Positions 39,601-51,600 of a stretch of DNA of 64,000 nt are shown piece by piece. Location: the NCBI RefSeq assembly GCF_040807025.1, contig NC_090968.1:7119906-7183905 (forward strand), in the 5' to 3' direction. Every line of letters begins with the position of its first letter. Position 1 is the stretch's first letter. The DNA is from Struthio camelus. Taxonomy: Eukaryota; Chordata; Aves; Struthioniformes; Struthionidae. The translations under genes were made by a program, and so were the position numbers. The notes under the pieces were generated by a model. It worked only from the letters and a program-made list of their open reading frames with translations. It made no database searches and was not told where the DNA came from.

Positions 39601-42600
39601 ACGAAACCAAGACTTTTTTCCTCTTTTGAATGTTTTATTTTTAAATTCAGTTCCAAGTTATTTGCCAACTGGTTCTCTGGTTGCAGATAACATATTCTGA
39701 TTCCATAAGCAGAGAGGCCAGCTTCAGAAAAAGACGCCAGTTAACAGAACAAAAGGAAAGGCTGGAATCCAGTTTAGGGCAAACAGATTTTCACAATATA
39801 ACTCTCATAGTCTTCACTTTGGTTAATTTTTAACCAAATAGTCCATCTTTGGCGTTTTTGGGAAGGTATCCACGATCAACTTCTTGAACTAAAACATCCT
39901 AGAAATTTCAGACACAAAACAGTTTCCAACATTTCACTCTCAAAAATACAGTTCTGTGCCTCTGCTTTACAGTGAAGAGGATAGTCTTCTGCCAGAACTC
40001 TAGCTATCACAAAAACTTAAATCAAAAACCACGTTATAACACGTGCCACAAATCTGAAATCTAAACACTTGACTAAAGATTTTAAGAGGCAAATAAAAAT
40101 TTTAACACAAATAGAAGCAGTCACCACGATGCGTCCTATTGTAATAAATGAAACTCAAAACTAAGTTTAAAAAAATATATTACCTTGGAAAATAAACTCA
40201 GATTAATGAATGCTATTACAGTGTGAGGTTTTTTTTTTTTTTTTGGGGGGGGGGGGAGGGGAGAGGTGGCAGAAGGGGGCAGGGAGAATTAAGGTTGGCA
40301 AAATCGGAAGACCTTTCTATGCTATACTATCTCCAAAAAGGCCAGGTTGAGAAACACGTTCACAACAGACATAATGTGCAGTTTTTGAAAGAAAGTATAT
40401 ACTTAGTGCTGTACAGACAGAAAACTGAAGTTCAAAGTTTTAAAAATTATCCTTTATCAAGCATTGTTCTTCTTTTTCAGTTTTGGATGTTTTAACTAAA
40501 GAGGGCAAGACTAAAAGATATTTTGTATTCTCCCAAGTAAAAATACAAACCCCTGGGACCAGGAATTAGCTTACTTTACCAGATACACTGTTACAAGTCG
40601 AAAGCCTCTGTCTTGTTGTTAGGGCATAATATATCTAGAGAGTTAGGCAGACTTTAATCTTAAGACCGGAAAAAAGGCTTTCCAAAGGACTCTAGAAAAA
40701 AGTTTAATTTCTTCCTTCAAGTATCTTGATTAACTGGATAAGCATTTTTAACAAGGTTACATGCAACATGCCATGGTGCACAATTCTCAGTAACTAAAGT
40801 TTCTAGTTTAGAAAGTTATTCATTTAAATTGGTTCAACAGAAGTTTGTAAGAACTGTATTTCTGGGAAAAAAACATTTAATTGTTTTTCCTCAAAGGAAA
40901 CAAGTTTAACAATATGCTAACTAATTAATATCAATGAAATTAATTATATTAGTAATTCATAACTCAACTCAAAATCCTTTATGTTAAAACTCGTATAACT
41001 TTGGTTGCAATGAGCTGCATCCATTGCAATACACAGACTTTGTGTTAATTATTACACATCTCAACGCAAAATCTAGAGGCCATCTTTTGTCACCTTTGTT
41101 CCGCCAAAACTCTCTGAAGCAGCTAAAAGTCAATTTTGTGCAAGTATGACCAGGGAAGTTCAGTTAATCAACAATGCCTTCTCTCCCTATGTTCCTGCAT
41201 AGTAGCAAGGAAATTAAGGTGCGAGGTCTGTTTCAGAAGAGAAACTCTATGACCACTGCACCTGGTACCGGCCAACAGCAAGATCAATCAACGTGACAGG
41301 CATGTTTTTTCTCCTCCTACTCTCCAAGAACTCAGTGCATCACCTCCACAATGCTCCTATCTCATCTTCAGGCATATTTTCATCCAGAGTTTCAGAACAG
41401 ACTCAGACCAACAATCTACCTTACTGCTGGTCAAGTCAGGCCAATCCTGTTTCAGCTCTAACTGGAGACCAGAAGCGCTATGAATTCTCATAGCTGTTTT
41501 CTTATTAGATTTCAAGTTACAGAAGTATTTTCCCAGCATTATGGAACTCTGTATATTTAACTGCAGGTTATTAATACGGACTCCCAGAGTCATTCTGTAA
41601 AATACTTTACCGTAAAGGTATTCTGAAGTTCCGGTGACCTTAAATTTGAAAAAAGGACTTCGCTGTTATGTTCCATGAGAGGGGACCAATAACTGTCTGG
41701 ACTTTGGAAATGGCTTTGAAAGTGACTGTTTGGAGTGTATACTGAAGTAAAGCTCATGCACTGTATAGGGTGTTACCAGGTGAAGTTTTACGTATCCAAA
41801 AAACCTAAGAAAATGAAAAAAGAGAGGCTCAGAATTCTCACCCTCCCTATGTCTGAAGAGCCATTGTGAAGGTGAAGCCTTTAGTTCCCAGGTGAGAGAA
41901 ACAAAACAGATCACCTCTCCTGCTGCAAGGCATTTAAAGTAACAACTGCTTGAAAAAGTTGAAATAACTACAGTAGTTAAAATTGGAAAAAAGAACCACT
42001 GTTGACAACAGAAGGGGAAACCCCACTCACACCAGAACATCCAGCCTACTCAATGTAGGCTGTGAAATCCTGAAATACCTTCCAGAAAATAGCATATATA
42101 AAATAAGCCTACCTAAGAGCTATTCAAGTACAAAACTGAAATGGATTTGCAGAGGTGAGTGGTCCCATGTATGTTGACCATTGTGAGGTTTTTGACTTGG
42201 AGTTGCACTTCATTTTTGTTCAGAAAGGGAGAAATAACCAGATAGTCAGACAATTCAAGCAAAAGTTGGGTAACGTTACAAGATTTTTAATCTCCGCAAG
42301 AAATAGGGGGGTTTTGCCATGTAAACTGCAACAAATCTCCCACTTTTTGGTTCTGTAATAGCATTTATTCATCCTACTACGAGAGAACGTAATCTGCTCC
42401 AGCCTAAAATTTACTTTGACATACCCAATGTAAAACTAGATACACTCAAGTATACCAAGGATAGGATTAAAGCACAAACATGTAATAGTTAATGCATTTT
42501 ACATGGCCTGTACAAAGACTGTGGCTGAAATACAAAAGTCACTATAGCAAATGAAGGAACTTGAAAAGCTCTTGATTTAGGAGCACTCAAAACTCTCTCT

Positions 42601-45600
42601 CTTCTCAGGAACCTCCATCCTTTCCCCAGAGGGGTATCTGTCTCCTTTTGAGGATGCTGAGAGAACATACTGCAGAAGGAAATTTCTGCTCAGGGAGGAA
42701 AGCCCAACCCCTTTGGAAGAATTCCCATTAGCTGTTTCTTAAAATCAAAAGATGAAAAAATTTTGGTTTGCTGTTCCAAGGCTAAGCAGCACTCATTCAG
42801 TTTATCATTCTCATTCTTCTCTACTACCATACTACAAATAACAAAAAACTACAAATAATTTGTTTTAGGCTCTCTTTCCAGTCTCGACCTTCATTACTTG
42901 CTTCAGTGATTCTTCTCCCTCAGATATAATACTTCATAGAACTTAGTGCTTCACAATGAGACCCCTAAAATGCTCTCAGAAGGCAAGCGTTTTCTCATTT
43001 TGCTGATGGAGTTAGCTGAAGCAGTAAAGAAATTTGCTTCCTTTACAAAGGTCATACAGGAATTAAACAGCAAAGTTAGGGAAAACACTCATCCTTATTG
43101 AGAGCCATTCTTTGCTGAACTGTGACCCTTCCAGACTCTCTTCCTTTGATCCTAGTTGCCATTTTTTACATTTGGGCCAAAAAGACATTAAAACGCTTTG
43201 CTCACACACGTACACTGTATTGTCTTCTAAAACAGCTTGCTATCTTCTCTCCACCAGGTACACATCCTTCTAATAGGCTGACTTATTGGGTACTTTAAGT
43301 TGCAGACACTAACAAGTTCAACAGAGGGCAAGTCAGTCAGTCCCAAAGACATCCTCTGTTTCTCAAACACCTGGGCTGGCCATTTGTTATATTAGCCACG
43401 CTTGCTACAATTATTAGGCAAACAAGATGATGTTCGAACCCATTTTTAACTAAGGAGGAAATACCAATTTTGACATTTGAATTTAAGTGCTAGCTTGGTA
43501 AAGTTTAGGCAAGGAGTCCACAGTTTTGCCTACCTGTAGACCCAGAAGTTGTTTCAGGAGAGGACACGTTTTGCACCGTTGCTTTTTCCGTTCTCTGATT
43601 CGATGAAGAATTAAGCTTCTCCTGTCCTTTGACGCTTATTTCTGTTTTGCTACCAACTCCCTTAAAAAGGGGAAAAGATTATGTTAGCCTAGTTATATAC
43701 ATGCTGTTGCTAACAGGCATATTAATCTACTCCTAAGTCTCAGAACAGAAGCCTTCAGTGCTCTTCAATTCAACACACACATGCAACAATATTTACTACT
43801 GAGCGGCTCCCTTGCAGAACTTTCCATCCCTCTCAATCGCTACTTACACACAAGGAAAAAAGAATAAAGTTATTCCAGTGACTTTTCTGAAGATTGCCTT
43901 CTCTATAATGCTTAGGACGAAATAAATACCCTCTCTGGAGGGAGGCAGAAGGAGGCAGAGAAACTCCTAAACCTTTTCCTTACACTGACTGTGAGAGAAG
44001 CTGCTGTTCTTCTTAAGGAAGCTAGGAGGCGGAACTCGTTTTAAAAGTCTATTACACAAAATGTAGTTATTACTTCTTAATATATTATTAACAGTTTTAT
44101 CATCTGTTTCTCACAAATAAATCAATTTTAAGATTTGTCTTGCAGAGACTTGATGGATTATTTCAACTAGAAAAGTGGAATTAGTCAGCTATAATATTCT
44201 GAATGAGTCATCAGCAAGAATGTGATCATCTGTAGGGAGCCCCTCTGCAGCCAGTCAAAATGGCTACTGCTGGAGACTTTATTGTACTGAACTCTTAATT
44301 TCAGTGCAACCCAAAAGACTGTGTTGTCGCATCCTGTCTTTTGATAGATTTAGTCTCTCCAAAGAAAGGTACACATACTGTTAAAGTTTGCTGGACACAA
44401 GTGTAAGCTCTGCAATATGAGACACTTGGGTTCATTCACAGAAAAAGAGGAGCCACTAAACAAAGTACCCACCTTAGTAGAATAAACAAACTGATCGATG
44501 AGTTTTCCATCCCCAGCAGCATTCTGAAGAGCAAAAACCTGTTCAATTTTAACAACTGGAGACATGTTACATTTTTGAAGATCCAAGGTCCCCTTGTGCA
44601 TGGTTATTGAAGCTGGTAAAGATTTTCTAGCTGCAGCAGTTTTCCATGCTATTTTTACAGGAGGTGGCTCCTCTTCTTCCACACTTGACTGCCTCCTTTG
44701 ACTTTGTCTTCGCACCTCAGCATTTGAAGGTGATGCTGCTACCGCATTGGCATGTTCTGCCTGGGTGTTCAACGCTGGCTTAGGTCGTCTGTTCTTCTTA
44801 GCCTCTGATTTAGAAGCAGCAGTCTTTTTGGCTTTTGACAAAACTTCCTCTGGCTCTTTGTCTATATAAATGAACGTGTATTGTTCTATTCTTTCTTCTC
44901 GAGTCATTTTCAGTGCTTTCTCAGCGTGGGCAATACCAATATCCCACTGAGCACGCTCTCTTTGTGGCCTTGGTTTGCGAATCTTAAATAATAAAGACAA
45001 GCAGCTAATTACATTGAATCTCTCTCTCTTTTCCAGATTAGGACAATAAAAAATGGAAGATTTTGGTATGTATAACACACAATATGCAATCTTGAGGTTC
45101 TTTAAATCTCTGACAGCAAATTTAAGTTTGCTAAATTTACAGGTTATCTTTGAAAGGTGGACAGTAAATCTCCTACTTGAACTGCAAGCAGACACTCTAG
45201 CCAGATAGCATGACCATCACCATTATAAGATTCTGTCCGGAGTCACAACTTCACTAAAGACAAGAGTAGGCAGTATTTAAGCCCAGAATTCTGTTTTAAG
45301 TGTTAGAATGAAACCCATTTTTTCTATTTTTTAAATCTTCCATTCCCCACCCCCAAAACGTCCTTTTCCTCCCCATCACTATTTTAATTAGCATATATCC
45401 TGACTTAAGTAGTTCATCCTACACACTAATTGCTGTAACTAACACTTCCTTTCCAATAAAGCAATGGAAAAGAATGCATCAACATTCACATGCAATAATA
45501 ATGATTACACAGGAATTGTTTTTATTTAATATTATAGTATAGATATAAAATTATATCCAATGCCCAGGATGACTACCATCACGAGGAACAGATGCATAGG

Positions 45601-48600
45601 AAGTTCAACTATTAGCCTCTTCACACGGAAGTAATGAGAGCACAAGAAAACTTTTAGCTATCTTTGTGAACAGTGCTTTTGCAGGTGAAATGCAGATAAC
45701 CTTTTACAGTCCTGGCACTCAAGTACTCCAGTGTTTCAGAATCGCCCCATATAGGTTTCACTTTCATAGGCATTGTTAATTTTCTACATGATTAGTGTTG
45801 ATCATACCTTCTGTTTCTCAGAGTGGTTGCTAGCTTGCTTCGCAGCCTCAGCCAATAATTGCTCATACTGTTTGTGTCCTTTGTACTCTCGAACCCGCTT
45901 TTCATGCACCCATGCCCTCTCTGGCTGGTTGCTAAAAAACTGAACGTGGTATTCACGGGCACCTGAAATTGAAAAATTCTAGTATGTAGTTTTATCAACA
46001 ACACTTTGTTGGTTTAACTTAAGCTTTCCAGTTCCACATGACTCAACTCCTGCAGCTGGACATACATAGCCGAAGCATGGAAATAAGAGGGGCCTCCAGT
46101 CAGAACAATCTAAATGGGAAGTCAAGTATACTTTGGCCACACTTAACACTCACGCTTATCAGTGTCTTCTCACAAAGACATTGATGTGAGAAGAGTAAAA
46201 GTGGGAGTATCTGTTCACAAGACTAATAGGCACAGGTTCATTTGTAGAACTAATTAAAAAAGTATGTTGTTGCATACTTTACAGTAACAGTATTGTTTAG
46301 CATACACACAAGCAGATCTACCCCACAAAGAGTTCAAGGATAAGAGGTTTTTAATAAAGGAACAACTACAGACACCTGACATTCTGACAAAGATCCTTTG
46401 CCCTTACCTCTTGTATTAATTTTGGTATGAACATCAAGCTGTGGATCACATGAAACCATGCAAGGCCACCATGGGTATGTTCCCACCTTGGACCAAACCA
46501 GATCGCCAACCTGAAACTTGATGTCATGACTGACTTGTGTTGGAAGAGAAGGCAAGAACTGCTGGACCTATAAAGAAGAATGCAAGCTTAACAGAATACA
46601 ATTTAGTGCATTTACAGATGCACAGATTATCCACAGGGATTTGCTATTTTTCCCCTCAGTTATCACCGATGCTTGACAGTCTAATGTGAGGTATACTTTT
46701 CTTACAAACATGACAAAAAGGATTTAAATATAATCAGGATTTATGTAAAATAATCACTGATTAACCAAAACACACAATAGCAAAAAGAAAGGTTTCTACT
46801 CGTAAGTCGATTTAAAATGTTGGTTTTGGGATAAAATAAAGCAATAAATACAGCTCACCAAAAGATGTTTTGAAACACTAATGATTACCAGACATTTAAA
46901 AAAAATGACAATTAAGTTATTTGACAACCTAACGAGTCTATATTATAGTTAACACAAACATAGCATGAAACCAGAAGTCCAGAAAGTGTTAACTTGTATA
47001 TATACTAACCGGTGTTTCCTCTGACAGTGTATCTTCTCTTGGCCTTTCTGATAGCATGCTAAGCCTCTCATTTGGTCTCTAGGAAATGGGTAACAATGAA
47101 GAGAAAAAAAGGAAAATAAACACAAACAGGATAAGGAGACAGTAAAACCAAAAAGCTATACCAATGAGACCAGGCAGAAAAAAATAATTAGCAGAGAGAA
47201 AAACAATCATGAACTCAGAAAACATGAATATGATGACGCTTTACAACCAATTCAAAGCATAGTAGCATCACAATTAAAAAAAAAAAAAAAACACACACCT
47301 TTTTCTTCCACACTATTTACATTACCATTGAAACTACATAGACCAATGTTCTGCTGTAACAAGTGACAGAACAACATACACTCAGAGTGGGGTGTGGGGG
47401 GGGGTAAACCCAAACAGCTTTCCAGCTAAATATACAGCTTGGAAGAAACAGAAGGACAGATGAAGGATATCCATAGTAACATGAAGAGTCTTACTGCATA
47501 CTGGTCATTTTCAAAAATAGCACTACAGAAATCATGTGTTGATTTAAAGATACAATATGAAAACTGTAATATCTATATTGAATTGCATATACTTGATAAA
47601 TGTTTAGAGCATCTAAGGGGGGAAGGGGAAGAAGACTACAGTGCATTCACAAGCCAGGCTGAGAAGCTCATGCAGTTTATAGAGAAACAGGTTTGGCAGA
47701 TGTAGGATCAACACTGAACAGAAGCCAAAACCATCAGCAGAGTGGAGATGATAGGGAGAGTGATGACACAGCAGGTGAGCAGACATGAGCTGGACTGTGA
47801 ACTATCTAATGAAACAGAGACCAGACATTTGCTTTTAGTATGGCAGAAGTCATTAGTGAAAGGACTCAGAGAAAAGCTAAAGAGGAGTTGGACACATTCA
47901 AAGAGAAACTAATAATGCTAACTAAATTATACCTAGTCCACTTAAAATGAAGACTCCATGTTATTACTGCACGCTTCAGCTCTCAGCATCCAGAAAACAC
48001 TCATTTAAGCACCATCTATGACAATTATAATCAGCTTTGGCATAGATCAGTATTTCATTTAGAGTTGCCTATAGGAAATGATTGTTTACGTCCAACCAAA
48101 TATCTGCTGGGTAAAAATCATTCCTCCTTGGTACAGCAGAAAGTATAGCAATGATTCCTGCCTGCCTTTTGCTACAATGAGTTAGTGGAAACTTCATGTC
48201 TGCCTGAACACTTAAACTGATTAGACAGGAAGCCCAAGAGACTGCAAACTTCCAACTCCTCACAGAATACAACTAGTAAAATAACTCATTCTTGAAACAA
48301 ATAGTCAAGAGAGCTTCAAGTTCAACAATGTTTTTGTAACTTCTTCATTTCAAATCAAGTTTTCAAGCACAAACAGTTCCCCAGTCAGTGGGGTTCTATG
48401 GATTACAGGATCAGAATGAGGAAGCAACTACAGAATATCCTACTTTCAAATGACTATGCTAAATAAAGTATAAAACAACTGAAGCTATAACAGAAGTTGT
48501 GTGTGTTTCTATTAAGCCAATTTTAATTTACAAGTCTCATAACATTAATACAAAAAGATCACAAAAAACATACCTAACATCATGCAGTATAAAAATAAAC

Positions 48601-51600
48601 GGTGAGAGAATGAAACTGACGCTGCACTATGATAATTCTTGTTAAAAACCACTAGCACAAAATACTGTTCACCTTAAGAGTTCCACTGTGATTTGAAGTT
48701 TTGTCTGAAACAAAGGGTAAAGACCATGAAAGATTTTATTGCAACAACGCCCTTAGAAAGAGAAATGGAAGCTACAAGGAGGACAAAACCAAGACTATAC
48801 TAAGAATTTTGGTGAATTCTGGATGATACATGGAAAATGTGACTCGAGTAAGACAATATAACTAGGAAATCCAAGACTGCCTTGGATTTTTAGAGGCAAA
48901 ATTTTAGTTCAAATTGGGAAGTACAGCATGCTGGAAAAGACCTGAGAAGGTGTTCTTCATGATAACCAAGCTTGCAGACCACAAGTAACAGAAGTCAAAC
49001 AGAGGACAGGTGCAGCTGAAGCTACGAGAGTAGAATCAGAGTCCCTGGTAAGAGGCACAAAAAAATGGTAAGACAAAACTGACAGCCTAACGTGGGAGTG
49101 ACTGACATCTAGAGAAAAGGGCAGAAGGGACTTGGGAAGCCTGGATAAAACAACTCTTTTGCTGAACTCTGAATGAACCAAACTCACTAAGGTTTGTTTT
49201 AACTGAAACACTGGCACAGGTAGGGTGGAGGGAGATATACAATTATAGCAGCAAACAATGGGCAGGTGGAACAGCAATGTACAAACACACAGCCACTCAG
49301 CAAAAGCACCAAGAATCAACCATGAGAACTAATCTGTCTTTCTACCTCTGCACGCGTGTATAATGCAAGTGTGAGGAGACTGTACTTGACGGAATTTGCT
49401 TTCCTATTATAACTGCCTTCTGGTTCCTATTATAACTGCCTTCTGGTAACAAATGCCAGCTGGACACATCATTTGGCAAACCTGAAAGTGATTTCAGACA
49501 GAGCATTTCCAACATCAAGAAATTTACATACACATTCAATCAAGGACACCCTGTATTTTTTCTTGGATAGTCTATTTCAATTTCAGATTTCATTATTTAT
49601 TAAAATGTTACAGAATTACACTAAAGTCAACTATGGTGATCAAATATAGCAGAAGTTCAAAGCCCTAATTGATGCATCACTCAGCTGACCTCTAGAAGAG
49701 GTCCAGTTAACTACACCTACCAGAAGGCAGATGAAACAGTTGGAAAACATGCAAGAAAACATGCCAAGACGGGGTCAAATCAGCACATCTTCCATTAAAA
49801 CAAACAAAAAAACAAACAAAAAAAAAACCCCAACCAAACAAAAAAAAAAAGATCACACCAAGAATATGAAACTGCTATACCACATCAGAGCCCCAATCCA
49901 TACAGGACAGGTTCTTCCCCCAAATCAGCCAAGAGTGGCAAATATCAAGGAGTTTCACAGGAACCTATGAGAAACTCGACCACAGACGATAATAGAATAG
50001 CCTAGCTTGAGCTGGGCAATTTCTGTTCTGGCCTGATATGGTAACTTCCACATTCCTGACACACACCACCACTCTCCACTACCCATTCCTCTCTCACTGG
50101 CAAATACAGAAACCAATATCGCAGAGTTGGGAGGAATAAGCAAGAGAAAAGGAAACAGAAGTACTGAAGTGACTCATAAGACTTACAAAAAACAAAAAAA
50201 GGAAAGAAAAAAAAGGCTAACAATACTGGAAAACAATAATTTCTCCCTCCACTTCCTGGAGTCTAAGTTAAAATGCTGCACATATATACCCTGTATATGT
50301 ACATCCATATTACAAAACTTAACAGAAAAGGTAATAGACAATAGTATTGAACTTTCTCAGAGGTTGCTGAGTCAACTGGTATTTCTAATTTGCTTGCTGT
50401 GTTAGAACGCTGATTTCTACCGGCTTGTACACATGCTACATAGACAGCTCTCACTTTTTGTACATCATTACAATATTTAGCATATCTATCAAAAATGTAT
50501 GTGTCAGTAGACAATATCAGTTAAATATAAAGTATGCTCAGATACTGCACAAAAGCAGGATAAGTATCTAAGATTATCCACAGTAGATTTGGGTTTGTTT
50601 TGGAGGAGGGGTAAGGCTGCTGCCTCTGGGAAATTAGACCGTTTCCACCACATTTAAAAGCAGCAGTGCTGAATACTCCAGTGCTGAATACTCCAAGTAG
50701 CTTGACATTCCGTTCAATAACCCAGCATTATTTTAAAAGTCAATTTTAGAACCTTTTGAATGTGTATTTTTTTGGCCAAAAGATGCATCTTTAGCATTGT
50801 GCAAAGCACACCCAACTCTGAACATGTCAGAATATTAAATAATACTAAAAAACATTAAATAGCCTCTTCTAACATTTATTTCTTATATACAATATTTTCA
50901 CCGAAACTGTGTTGTCCTAGAAATAAAGTTGCTAGCCATCTAATATGGAGCATCTGACAAGTCCATGAAGCCTCACAACTTTTTAGGTACACGTACATCT
51001 AAAAAGTAAACAAAAACACTGCCGAAGACGAATTCTTCACCAATAATATCAGGTATACAGACGTCTGAAACTATTATTCCACTTACATTTTGTTCCTCTG
51101 GTTCTAATTTTGGAATTTTGTGCGACTTGCGCTCTTCCGATCGGGAAGAGTCATGCTTGCTACTTTTTTTCCTTTTCTCTTTTCTCCCTTCATGTTTCGC
51201 TTTAGCATACTCACTCGCTTGTACTTCATTTAAAAGGTCCCCACACAGAGAGGACTCAAACAATTCCCTGCCGTTCTGGATAGTTTTGGTTATTTTTAAT
51301 TTGATCTCTGGTGAGCCAGTCTTCTTTGGAATCACTGTTTGTGAAACTGAAGGTGGCGGAGGAGGTGGCGGCTGTGGAGGAGAAGGTTTTTCCAGAACTT
51401 CATGCGGTCTTGCATTAGAGTTTTCCATTTGGTAATACTCTGGGGGACTAAAGTTTCTAACTGTACCAAAACCATTGGCTGAACCATTGGGATATTGACT
51501 GTATGTCTGGTATTTGGCTTGAGGTTCATACATATTGATTGTTGGTGGATAGCCATTAGTGATTGGTGGAAGATCCTCCGTCGTGGGCGTAGGGTACTGA

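Noticed and set aside
44350-44472. Extension of NSD3 exon 6 beyond the donor at 44473
   Set aside because: The downstream residues do not match the family, while exon 7 at 43660 continues the expected sequence in frame.
51118-51435. Plus-strand ORF rich in Gly and Leu
   Set aside because: Antisense shadow of NSD3 exon 2; the Gly run is the complement of its proline run.
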